Source of the DNA: CAYRPN01 sp964426135 | Lineage (GTDB): Bacteria > Planctomycetota > Phycisphaerae > Phycisphaerales > Phycisphaeraceae | Assembly: GCA_964426135.1 (NCBI GenBank) | Contig: CAYRPN010000130.1 | Span: 1-16,190 of the forward strand | Length of the DNA: 16,190 bases | Direction of reading: 5' to 3' | Shown here: positions 6,207 to 13,684 of the stretch, piece by piece | Layout of the letters: every line of letters starts with the position of its first letter | Numbering within the stretch: position 1 is the stretch's first letter | Program-made: the position numbers and the translations under genes | Notes under the pieces: model-generated | Told to the model about the DNA's origin: nothing | The model's database searches: none | The model's input: only the letters and a program-made list of their open reading frames with translations

Positions 6207-6298
6207 GTTTAGCGGAAACGCCGAAGGCGTCTGGACGGCAATCTCGCGTCTCGGTCCGCGCGGCGGCCGGTCAGACGCCTTCGGCGTTTCCGCTAAAC
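6207..6298. repeat. Mirrored 27-bp hairpin repeats between tadA and glycerate kinase
   Basis: Positions 6207-6233 and 6272-6298 are perfect 27-bp inverted copies separated by 38 bp. Each starts at the outside with GTTTAGCGG and contains the small stem ACGCC-GAA-GGCGT. The 92-bp unit has TTAGC at its left end and GCTAA at its right. It occupies most of the 159-bp divergent gap, so both promoters must lie within or around it. A matching single arm occurs in queA. Confidence 0.93.
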
Positions 6299-6364
6299 GG
6301 GTGGACCGGCGGCTCCGCGCGCTTCGCGCCATTCTCGCGGCGCCCTGTTGTAAACTCTTCCCAC

Positions 6365-7519
6365 ATGAAAGTCATCTGTGCGCCCGACAAGTTCAAGGGA
6401 TCGCTCACGGCCAACGAAGCGGCTGACGCCATGGCACAGGGCGCGATGCAAGCCGGCGACGCGGTGACGACGGTGCTGTCGCCGCTGTCCGACGGCGGCG
6501 AAGGATTCGCCGAAGCCATGATCGCCGCGTCGCTCGGCCGGTCAATGCGCAGCACCGTGCTGAATCCCCTGGGCCAGCGTGCGCGGGCCAACTGGGGTGT
6601 GCTGCCTTCGAAAACCATCCTCGGCCACACCACCGCCGTTCTCGAAATGGCCTCCGCTTCGGGACTCGCGCTGGTTCCTAAAGACCAGCGCAACCCGATG
6701 CGCACCACCTCGCACGGCACCGGCGACCTCATCGGCGCCGCCGCGCGAAGTGAGTGCAAACACCTCCTTTTGGGCATCGGCGGCAGCGCCACCAACGACG
6801 GCGGCTGCGGCGCGGCCCAGGCGATGGGCGCGCTGTTCTTCGATCAGGAAGACGAACTCATTGAAGAGCCGATCACCGGCGGCATGCTCGCCTCCATCGC
6901 CCGCATCGATCTCGCTCCCCTGCGAGAGCAGCTCAAGGGCATCGAAATCACCGCCGCCTGCGATGTCACCAATCCGCTCACCGGTCCGCGCGGCGCCTCA
7001 TTCGTTTACGGCCCGCAAAAAGGCGCCACGCCGAAACAGGTGAAAATCCTCGACGACGGCCTGCGACACCTGGCGAGCCTCGTGCGCGAACAACTCGGCG
7101 TCGATCACGAGCAAACGCCCGGCGCCGGCGCGGCCGGCGGCATGGGCTTCGGACTGCTCGCGTTCTTCGGCGCGACGCTGCGCCCCGGCATCGATCTCGT
7201 CCTCGACGCGGTGCGCTTCGACGAGCGCGTGCAGGGCTGCGACCTGTGCCTCACCGGCGAAGGCAGGTTCGACGATCAGTCGCTGGCGGGCAAAGTGTGC
7301 GTCGGCGTGGCGAAGGCGGCGAAGAAGCACGGCGTGCCGACGATCGCCCTGGTCGGCGCGGCCGAGCCGGCGATCGATCAGGCGGTGACGCAAGGTTGGT
7401 TCGCCGACTACGTGGTGATCGGCCGCGGGGTGCCGCCGCAGGAATCGATGACCCGCGCCGGCGAACTGTTGCGGGCGGCGGCGAAAAAGGTTTGCGTGGA
7501 ACGGCGGCGGCGGGGATGA
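6365..7519 (+). CDS. glxK: Glycerate 2-kinase (GarK/GlxK family)
   Basis: It phosphorylates D-glycerate to 2-phosphoglycerate with ATP, linking glyoxylate or serine breakdown to lower glycolysis. The 384-aa length is normal. Motifs in order: APDKFKGSLTANEAA (residues 6-20), SDGGEGF (42-48), GIGGSATNDGG (137-147), CDVTNPLTGPRGA, PGAGAAGGMGFGL and TGEGRFDDQS (297-306). The frame is open upstream to 5663, but the family N-terminus MKVICAPDKFKG fixes the ATG at 6365. The ribosome site is weak. A TGTAAACT close to the ATG could be a -10 element of a very short leader. Its product feeds the pool used by the phosphoglycerate mutase encoded further along. The symbol garK would serve equally. Confidence 0.94.
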   Translation: MKVICAPDKFKGSLTANEAADAMAQGAMQAGDAVTTVLSPLSDGGEGFAEAMIAASLGRSMRSTVLNPLGQRARANWGVLPSKTILGHTTAVLEMASASGLALVPKDQRNPMRTTSHGTGDLIGAAARSECKHLLLGIGGSATNDGGCGAAQAMGALFFDQEDELIEEPITGGMLASIARIDLAPLREQLKGIEITAACDVTNPLTGPRGASFVYGPQKGATPKQVKILDDGLRHLASLVREQLGVDHEQTPGAGAAGGMGFGLLAFFGATLRPGIDLVLDAVRFDERVQGCDLCLTGEGRFDDQSLAGKVCVGVAKAAKKHGVPTIALVGAAEPAIDQAVTQGWFADYVVIGRGVPPQESMTRAGELLRAAAKKVCVERRRRG

Positions 7520-7544
7520 TCGTGGACGACGGATTCGTCTGGAC

Positions 7545-7706
7545 CATTTAGCCGGCGGGCTTGCCCGCCGCGAACCGCCGGGTGCCGTGCGGCACCGACC
7601 GTGCCACCCGCCGATCAGCCACGGCCGAGGCAACGACCGATCAAACTTCATTCGCGGCGTCGAGGGAAACCGTAGACTCGCGGCGGGCAAGCCCGCCGGC
7701 TAAATG
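7545..7706. repeat. Mirrored 29-bp GGCGGGC hairpin repeats
   Basis: Positions 7545-7573 and 7678-7706 are perfect 29-bp inverted copies around 104 bp. Each holds the hairpin GGCGGGC-AA-GCCCGCC and an outer CATTTAGCC. The spacer has a nested hairpin, GGTGCC-GTGC-GGCACC (7581-7596), inside CGGGTG/CACCCG arms. The 162-bp unit fills the gap between glycerate kinase and the substrate-binding protein gene. Its right end is directly followed by the ribosome site of that gene. Confidence 0.93.
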
Positions 7707-7716
7707 TGGAAGTTTC

Positions 7717-9387
7717 ATGAACGACTGGACCGGACGCATCTTGATTCTCGCACTCTTGGCGCTGATCGTCGGCGTGCCTTTTGCGCTGCGGCCGGCGGAG
7801 AGCGATGATTCGGGCGCGGTGCAGGAGAAAGATGCCAAGCCGCAAGCGGTGAAGGACAACGAAGACTCGAAGGATCGCCCGCACCTGGTCGTGCTTTCGC
7901 CGCACAACGAGCAGATTCGCTTCGAGATGGGCGCAGCGTTCAACCGCTGGCGGGCCAGGCAAGGCAAGCCGGCGGTTCACTTTGACTGGCGCTCCAGCGG
8001 CGGCACCAGCGACCTGCGCAAGCAACTCATCGCCGCTTATGAAGCCGAGGCGAAATCCGCCATCGAGGAAAACCGCCCGGTCAGCCACGTCGGTTACGAC
8101 CTGTTCTTCGGCGGCGGCGACTTCGAGCACAATCTCATCGCCGGCGAACGGACGGTGAAAGTTCCCGGCAAGGATCCAGCTGACAAGACCGGCGAGCGCA
8201 GCATCAAGTTCACGATCTCCATTCCCATCGAGTTTCCGCCCGGCGCGCTCGAGGAGATTTTTCCCACGCCCGACATCGCCGGCGCCCGCCTCTATCACCC
8301 GGAGAAGCGCTGGGTCGGCGTCGTGCTCTCCAGCTTCGGCATCGTCTACAACCGCGTCGTGCTCGAGCATCTGCATCTGCCCGAGCCGACGACCTGGACC
8401 GACCTGACCGATCCGCGCTACCGAGGCCAGATCGCGCTGGCCGATCCCGCCAACTCCGGCTCGATCACCGAGGCGTACAACGCGATCCTCATGCGGCTGG
8501 GCTGGGACGAGGGCTGGCGCGTGCTTCGGCGGTGCTTCGCCAACTCGCGCTATTTCGCCAACGTCAGCACGAAGGTGCCCATCGACGTGTCCGTCGGCGA
8601 AACCGCGGCGGGCATGTGCATCGATTTCTATGGCCGCTTCCAGGCCGGCGCGGTGGAATTGCTGCCGCCGGGCGCGGTGGCGGTGCGGACGGGCGCGGGC
8701 ACCGGGGGACGGGTGGGATACATCGATCCGCCGGGCATGACGAAACTGAACAGCGATCCTGTGAGCATCCTGCGCGGCGCGCCGAACCAGGCGCTGGCGA
8801 ACGAGTTCGTGCTCTGGCTGCTGAGCAAGGATGCGCAGGTGCTGTGGCAGCGCAAGCTGGGTGTACAAGGTGGCCCGATGCGCTACGAACTTCGCCGGCA
8901 GCCGATTCGCCGCGATCTGTACTCGGATGCGGAGGAGAGGAAGTCTTGGACCGATGACGTCAGGCCTTTCGAGATCGCCCGCCCCTTTCCCAAGGGCATG
9001 CCCGATTTCTACGGCTCCATCGCCACCATCTCGCACGCCCTGGCGATCGACGTGCATGATGAACTCGTCGAGGCGTGGAAAGCGATTCACCGCGTGGAAG
9101 ATGAGAGCAAGCGGGCGGACCTGCTGAGAAAGTTCGATGCGATGCCGCACGAGCTGACGATCGCGCGATTGCCCGAGGATTGGCTGAGCGTGCTGAACAA
9201 TCCCAGCGACGCGCGGCACGCCGAGGTGGCGAAACTGATGAAGGATTTTGTTTCGGGACTGACCGCGCGATGGAAGGCCGATCCGAAGAAGCCGGAGTTC
9301 GGCCCCGATCAACTCATCCGCGATCGGCAACGCTGGACGGAGATGTTCCGGCAGAATTATCGCGAGATCGTGGAAGCGGCCAAGTAG
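7717..9387 (+). CDS. Extracellular solute-binding protein, iron(III)-type ABC family
   Basis: A 556-aa protein. A hydrophobic N-terminal segment (about residues 7-24) is an export signal or anchor. Lobe 1 begins at HLVVLSPHNEQIRFEMGAAF (from residue 56) and continues with YDLFFGGGDFEHNLIAGE (127-144). Hinge and ligand motifs resemble Fe(III)/AfuA-type binding proteins: GIVYNRVVLEHLHLPEPTTW, DLTDPRYRGQIALADPANSG, then VSVGETAAGMCIDFYGR and YIDPPGMTKLNSDPVSILRG. The last 170 residues extend beyond the usual 330-350 aa and include a helical Asp/Lys-rich part ending in FRQNYREIVEAAK. The start at 7717 has GGAAG at 7708-7712; the frame runs back to 7561 only through repeat DNA. No transporter subunits are adjacent, so its partner and substrate are unknown. 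Confidence 0.82.
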   Translation: MNDWTGRILILALLALIVGVPFALRPAESDDSGAVQEKDAKPQAVKDNEDSKDRPHLVVLSPHNEQIRFEMGAAFNRWRARQGKPAVHFDWRSSGGTSDLRKQLIAAYEAEAKSAIEENRPVSHVGYDLFFGGGDFEHNLIAGERTVKVPGKDPADKTGERSIKFTISIPIEFPPGALEEIFPTPDIAGARLYHPEKRWVGVVLSSFGIVYNRVVLEHLHLPEPTTWTDLTDPRYRGQIALADPANSGSITEAYNAILMRLGWDEGWRVLRRCFANSRYFANVSTKVPIDVSVGETAAGMCIDFYGRFQAGAVELLPPGAVAVRTGAGTGGRVGYIDPPGMTKLNSDPVSILRGAPNQALANEFVLWLLSKDAQVLWQRKLGVQGGPMRYELRRQPIRRDLYSDAEERKSWTDDVRPFEIARPFPKGMPDFYGSIATISHALAIDVHDELVEAWKAIHRVEDESKRADLLRKFDAMPHELTIARLPEDWLSVLNNPSDARHAEVAKLMKDFVSGLTARWKADPKKPEFGPDQLIRDRQRWTEMFRQNYREIVEAAK

Positions 9388-9405
9388 ATGCTCGGTGAGT
9401 CTCAA

Positions 9406-9548
9406 CCATTAGCCCCGGGCTCCGCCCGGGGGAAGTGCCACCGCCATCACAAAGCCTCCAGAACCCGAAGCAGCCGGCAGAGTGTCTTGATTCCTCCTGG
9501 AACACGCGGCATGTGAGTCCCTCCCCGGGCGGAGCCCGGGGCTAATGG
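9406..9548. repeat. Mirrored 26-bp CCCGGGC hairpin repeats
   Basis: Positions 9406-9431 and 9523-9548 are exact 26-bp inverted copies 91 bp apart. Each has the outer CCATTAGC and an 8-bp stem CCCCGGGC-TCC-GCCCGGGG. The 143-bp unit lies between the solute-binding protein and the peptidase gene. The rest of this 244-bp gap (9388-9405 and 9549-9631) holds only the peptidase ribosome site as a recognisable signal. Confidence 0.92.
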
Positions 9549-9631
9549 ACGAGCAGATCCTCGGGCGACAATTTGCGTCTGCCTTTCTCCTTGCACACGT
9601 CATAATGATGAGTCTCCCTCGGAGGTTCATC

Positions 9632-11530
9632 ATGCCCCCATCGGCTGCTCGATCAATCTGCTTCTGGTTTGCATCTTTGTGCGTGACCGCGCTCAGCGCC
9701 AGCGCGATCGCTGCGGAGGAGAAGCCCAGGACTGAAACCAGGATCGATGCGAAGCCGCCGACGAAAGCCGGCGCCGAACCCGCCAACGAACTGACGGACT
9801 ATCGCACGGTGAAGGACGCGATCCGCGCGGTGCCGCAGGGCGCGACCACCACGAAGCCGCGCATCGGGTACCTGGGCGTACATCTGAGCGACGAGAAGCC
9901 CGGCGAACTGGTCGTCAGCGAAATCGCGCCGGGGTCACCGGCAGCCGAGGCGGGCCTGCAGCGCGGCGACCGGATCGAGGAAGTGGCGGGGCAGAAGCTC
10001 TTATCGGCCGCGGCTTTTCGCGAGTGGCTGCTCTCGCAGACGCCCGGCGGCAAGTTCGTGCTGAAGGTGAAGCGCGGCGACAAGGCGATGGAGGTGACCG
10101 CCACGATCGGCGCGGTGAGTAGGCCCTTGGTCGCTCCCGGCCAGCGCGCGGTGCTGGGCGTGCGCCACAGCGACGCCAAGGAACTGCCCGGCGCCGCCAT
10201 TGACGAGACGACCAAGGACAGCCCCGCGGAGAAGGCCGGCCTGAAGGCGGGCGACGTGATCCTGAAAGTCGATAACGCCGAAGTCGCCGACGCCAACGCC
10301 CTGCGGGAATTGCTCGCAACGCGGAACCCCGGCGATGCGATCAAGCTTTTCATTCGCCGCGCCAAGGAAGAGTTTGAGAAGGAAGTCACGCTCGCCGCCG
10401 ACACTTCCGGCGGATCGTCGCGGAACCCGATGGTGCAGACGCCTACGTATTGGCGCAAGCCCGTTTATCGCCTGGCGGTGGTGTGCGTGGAGTTTCCCGA
10501 TCAGAAGCGGAGCGAGAAAATCTGGCGCGAGGCGTGGGACGATTCGCTCTTCAGCCGGGGCTGGTACAACGACAAGAGCGTCAACGGCCAGAAGGTCTTC
10601 GGCAGCATGGCCGACTACTACGACGAACTCTCCTGCGGCAAGCTGCGCATCGAAGGCAAGGTGTTCAACTGGATCGAGGTGAGCAAGCCCCGCGCCGAGT
10701 ACGGCAAGGATGTGAACAACAAATCGCCCATGCTCATCGAAGCGACGGACAAACTGCTTGAGCGCGACGGCAAGGACGCTCTGGACGGCTACGACGGCAT
10801 CGCCTTCATCTATGCCGGCGACCGCGTGCGCACCAGCCGGGGCGGGCTGTTCTGGCCGCACCGCGCGATGTACACGAACAAGGGCAAGCGGGTCAGCTAT
10901 TTCATCGTGTCGGAAATGGAAGGCGCGCGGCAGACGAACATCAGCGTGATCTGCCACGAGTTCGGCCACATGCTGGGCCTGCCCGATCTCTACGCTCGGC
11001 CGGAGAATCCCGGCTCCGAGGGCCTGAGCCTGTGGTGCGCCATGTCGAACCAGGTGGGCACCGGGCAGCCGCAGCATTTCAGCGCATGGAGCAAGGAGAA
11101 GCTGGGTTGGCTGGAGCCGGTGACGATCGATCCGACGGTGAAGCAGAAGCTGATTCTTTCGCCGGTGAATGGCTCGACGAGCGAATGCGTCAAGGTCCTG
11201 GCACGTGCGGATGGCAGCGAATATTTCCTGCTGGAGAATCGGCGCCGCAACGGCTTCGACGCGAGCCTGCCCGGCGAGGGTCTGCTGATCTGGCGCGTCG
11301 TGGGCGGGCGGCCGATCCTGGAGGAATCGCACGGCATCGAAGGCCCGCTGGGCCCCGGCAGCTTCCGCGATGCGGTGCCGTTTCCCAGCAAGAGCAACAC
11401 GGCGTTCACGCCCTACACCACGCCATCGAGCCGATCGCAACTGGGCGGCGGCTACGCGGTACACCTCACGAACATCCGGCAGTTGCCCGATGGACGGGTG
11501 ACATTCTGGGTGGGATATGCGTTTGAATGA
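9632..11530 (+). CDS. Secreted M6-like metallopeptidase with two PDZ domains
   Basis: A 632-aa protein. The signal peptide is residues 1-26, with probable cleavage after SASAIAA. PDZ1 spans about 75-165 (RIGYLGVHLSDEKPGELVV, GSPAAEAGLQRGDRIEEV). PDZ2 spans about 172-262 (SPAEKAGLKAGDVILKVDNA). The peptidase part (about 275-632) resembles the immune-inhibitor-A (M6) group: AVVCVEFPDQKRSE, then the zinc site HEFGHMLGLPD (442-452; ligands H442, H446, D452, catalytic E443), AMSNQ and HFSAWSKEKLGWLEP. GGAGG at 9621-9625, 6 nt upstream, fixes the ATG at 9632; the frame runs back to 9545. It should be an exported protease, with the PDZ domains recognising substrate tails (inference). It ends 28 bp from the convergent membrane-protein gene. 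Confidence 0.9.
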   Translation: MPPSAARSICFWFASLCVTALSASAIAAEEKPRTETRIDAKPPTKAGAEPANELTDYRTVKDAIRAVPQGATTTKPRIGYLGVHLSDEKPGELVVSEIAPGSPAAEAGLQRGDRIEEVAGQKLLSAAAFREWLLSQTPGGKFVLKVKRGDKAMEVTATIGAVSRPLVAPGQRAVLGVRHSDAKELPGAAIDETTKDSPAEKAGLKAGDVILKVDNAEVADANALRELLATRNPGDAIKLFIRRAKEEFEKEVTLAADTSGGSSRNPMVQTPTYWRKPVYRLAVVCVEFPDQKRSEKIWREAWDDSLFSRGWYNDKSVNGQKVFGSMADYYDELSCGKLRIEGKVFNWIEVSKPRAEYGKDVNNKSPMLIEATDKLLERDGKDALDGYDGIAFIYAGDRVRTSRGGLFWPHRAMYTNKGKRVSYFIVSEMEGARQTNISVICHEFGHMLGLPDLYARPENPGSEGLSLWCAMSNQVGTGQPQHFSAWSKEKLGWLEPVTIDPTVKQKLILSPVNGSTSECVKVLARADGSEYFLLENRRRNGFDASLPGEGLLIWRVVGGRPILEESHGIEGPLGPGSFRDAVPFPSKSNTAFTPYTTPSSRSQLGGGYAVHLTNIRQLPDGRVTFWVGYAFE

Positions 11531-11558
11531 AGGGAAGGCACAGACGTGCGATTGCTCG

Positions 11559-12905
11559 TCACGGCGAAGGCGGTTCCGGCGATTGCCGAGCTGACGATTC
11601 GTCGACGTAGCGCTGGGTTCTTTCCATCTGCCAGCGGCGAATTTCGGGCCACCACGAGTTCGCCGCAAATACCGCCAACGCCAGCGCGACCAGCGCCGAA
11701 AGGGCAGTGGGGCGCAGCGTCCGCGGCAGAAAAAGCAGGACGTCCGTGTTGAACCGGCCGATCAAGCCGACGACTCGACTGGTCGCCGCCCAGGCGAGAA
11801 TCGTCAGCGGCAGGAGCGCCAGAAGAATAAGATTGGACAGGATGAACAGGGTCAATGCAGGGCTGTAATGGCCCCGCATTTTGATCACGAAATGCACGGC
11901 GAAATCGACCAGGGACTGGGAGATCATCACCAGGACCACCTGCATCAACACGACAAACACGACTGCCATGACGATCGTGAAGAGCGCATGCATCGGATGG
12001 CGAAACGTGGTGCGCGCCACCCAGATCAAATCGAAGGCGCGAAGATCCCGATGCACCGCAAGCACGAGGAACGCCACGGGCGCCAGGGGCAGCGTCACGA
12101 TGGGAACGATGTACACGGCGACGAACAGCGCTGACAGAATGAGTTGCCACAGCAAGCGTGTCACTTGGAATGCCGGCGCCCGGGTGTATTCCTCGGCATT
12201 CTTCACCGACACGACGATGTCCAGGAGGTAGCCGTTGACATAGGCGGCGTACAGGACGTGAATCGACAGCCAGACGCAGTACAGAGTGGCGTTGATCCAG
12301 AAGGGCACGCGATAACCGAAAGCGTCCGCCTTGTACGCCTTGCTGCACAGCCAGGCCACGCCCGCCAGGGCCGCGATCGACGCGACGTACACAAGGACCA
12401 TGATGAAGATGGCCGGCACATGCTGCAGCGCGGTGAAGAATGACAGGGCACCGGCGCGGAGGAACTTCTGCATCTGCAAGTTGTGCGTTCTGGCGAAAGA
12501 AGGATCGTTGGGGTTGTACGGCAGCCGCGCGGCAACGGATTCGCCGACATCCTCATCGGGCAACGCCCGCATTCCGGAGTCGTTTGAATCACCCGCCGGC
12601 GATTTCCCGGCGATGGCATCCCAGTCCACGCCATCGACGCGGCGCGAATGCGCGTCTTCAACCACTTCCGGTGCGCTGGCCTCAAGCATCAAATCGAAAT
12701 CGATCGGCGCGTCCAGCGATGGTTCCGCTTTCAATCGCGCTTTGGACGTTTGAGACGCACCGGCAGAGGCTGCGCCGGACCCGCTCCCGCCGCGCGGCAA
12801 CACCAGCGGCCGCTTGCACGAAGGGCAAGGCACCGTGTTGCCCGCAAGCTTGTCACTGGCGGTCAGGCTCTTGCCGCAGCCGCCGCAGGTCACGCGAATC
12901 GACAT
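11559..12905 (-). CDS. Zinc-ribbon multi-pass membrane protein (DUF4013-like)
   Basis: A 448-aa protein with no assigned function. Residues 7-30 form a zinc ribbon, CGGC then CPSC (Cys 7, 10, 27, 30). A linker rich in Gly, Ser, Ala and acidic residues follows to about 140. From there six or so hydrophobic segments make a membrane domain: FIMVLVYVASIAALAGVAWL, LILSALFVAVYIVPIVTLPL, ALFTIVMAVVFVVLMQVVLV and ILSNLILLALLPLTILAWAA, among others. The layout resembles the DUF4013-like planctomycete proteins. GAGG 7 nt before the ATG at 12905 supports the start. The C-terminal tail is Pro/Ser-rich. It is encoded tail to tail with the peptidase gene. The family guess is moderate; membrane topology is clear. 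Confidence 0.78.
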   Translation of the reverse strand: MSIRVTCGGCGKSLTASDKLAGNTVPCPSCKRPLVLPRGGSGSGAASAGASQTSKARLKAEPSLDAPIDFDLMLEASAPEVVEDAHSRRVDGVDWDAIAGKSPAGDSNDSGMRALPDEDVGESVAARLPYNPNDPSFARTHNLQMQKFLRAGALSFFTALQHVPAIFIMVLVYVASIAALAGVAWLCSKAYKADAFGYRVPFWINATLYCVWLSIHVLYAAYVNGYLLDIVVSVKNAEEYTRAPAFQVTRLLWQLILSALFVAVYIVPIVTLPLAPVAFLVLAVHRDLRAFDLIWVARTTFRHPMHALFTIVMAVVFVVLMQVVLVMISQSLVDFAVHFVIKMRGHYSPALTLFILSNLILLALLPLTILAWAATSRVVGLIGRFNTDVLLFLPRTLRPTALSALVALALAVFAANSWWPEIRRWQMERTQRYVDESSARQSPEPPSP

Positions 12906-13001
12906 GTTCGCACCTCAGAGAATCGGAAAGTTCCACAATTCTAACCCGGATCATTCAGGAGATCGCGCGGGAGCCGCGCGCGACAAGCGCTTGAACTTAT
13001 T

Positions 13002-13140
13002 CCGGGTGGCCGGGGCTGGAGTCCGCGCAAGCCCCGGAACGAGCGCACTCAGTTTAACCCATTTGCGGAAAACGGTGATTCACTCCATTTAGGTGTCCGG
13101 TTCCGGGGCATCCGCCGAGCCTTCTGCCCGGGCCACCCGG
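13002..13140. repeat. Mirrored pair of CCGGGTGGCC hairpin repeats
   Basis: The outer inverted repeat is CCGGGTGGCC (13002-13011) with GGCCACCCGG (13131-13140). The inner one is GCCCCGGAAC (13031-13040) with GTTCCGGGGC (13100-13109). The left unit folds by itself (CCGGGGCT at 13010-13017 with AGCCCCGG at 13030-13037). The right unit keeps the flanks but a different middle. It lies in the 273-bp gap between two minus-strand genes. Apart from it, that gap holds the ribosome site of the upstream-named membrane protein. Confidence 0.85.
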
Positions 13141-13178
13141 TCAAGGTCTCTGTCTCCTCGTGCTCGGCTCTCGCCTGC

Positions 13179-13508
13179 TCATCCGCGCCGGCGATCCGGA
13201 TCGGTCCACATGGCGACCACGCCGCCCAGCAGCATCATCGCGCCGATGAATCCACCCACGTACATCGGCGCCATGTGGTTCCGGAGCACCGCCACCAACA
13301 TCGATATCGCCAGCAGCAGGCCGCCGGCGATGATGAGCGCCCATTGTCCAAGCCGGCGCATGAACCGGCTGCCGCGCTCCTCGGGCGTGTCGGGGAATCG
13401 CGTGCCGATGTGCCGGACCTGATCGTACAACTGCCCGCATTCGGGGCACCGCCCCCGCATCGGCAGGCCTGACAGCTCGTATCCGCATTTTGCGCACAGC
13501 GGCGTCAT
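13179..13508 (-). CDS. Small zinc-ribbon membrane protein
   Basis: A 109-aa protein. Residues 5-24 form a zinc ribbon, CAKCGYELSGLP then CPECG (Cys 5, 8, 21, 24), a style common in planctomycete small proteins. Two hydrophobic helices follow (about 57-72 and 80-100), so it is an inner-membrane protein with a cytoplasmic ribbon. It ends in DRRRG. Function is unknown. It shares the ribbon-plus-membrane plan with the larger protein on the same strand 273 bp downstream, but a joint role is only a guess. It is divergent from gpmI with a 176-bp gap. Confidence 0.75.
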   Translation of the reverse strand: MTPLCAKCGYELSGLPMRGRCPECGQLYDQVRHIGTRFPDTPEERGSRFMRRLGQWALIIAGGLLLAISMLVAVLRNHMAPMYVGGFIGAMMLLGGVVAMWTDPDRRRG

Positions 13509-13617
13509 GGTTGGAGCAGTTTACCGTTCGCGCGATCGCCATCGAGCGGCCCCATGTTGCACGCGCCGCACATGGAGTCCGCTGCGCGGCCTGAAGAGCC
13601 ACGGCCTGTGCGCCACC

Positions 13618-13626
13618 TGCTACAAT
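13618..13626 (+). promoter_or_regulatory. Candidate extended -10 element for gpmI
   Basis: TGCTACAAT matches the extended -10 pattern TGnTATAAT at all but one position of the hexamer. It lies 59 bp upstream of the gpmI ATG. No convincing -35 box is present, as is usual for extended -10 promoters. The rest of the 13509-13684 gap shows no repeat or other feature. Confidence 0.4.
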
Positions 13627-13684
13627 CGCCACCCCGCCGCAGTGCCTCGTGCATTCTCTCGCCTCGCGGCGGACTGGAGTTTCC

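Noticed and set aside
5663..6364. Long N-terminal extension of glycerate kinase
   Set aside because: It runs antisense through tadA and the repeat pair. The family start MKVICAPDKFKG is at 6365.
7561..7716. Extension of the solute-binding protein start
   Set aside because: It is translated repeat DNA; a ribosome site and export signal support 7717.
7648..9405. Minus-strand frame of 585 aa opposite the solute-binding protein
   Set aside because: Rich in Arg/His with no motif; a shadow typical of high GC.
9406..9548. Rho-independent terminator
   Set aside because: The hairpins are strong but no T-run follows, and the same unit occurs mirrored, which fits a repeat element better.
10001..11668. 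Minus-strand frame of 555 aa opposite the peptidase
   Set aside because: Antisense shadow of the HEFGH-bearing gene.
13086..13092. ATTTAGG as another TTAGC-type end
   Set aside because: The C is missing and it lies between the arms, not at an outer end.
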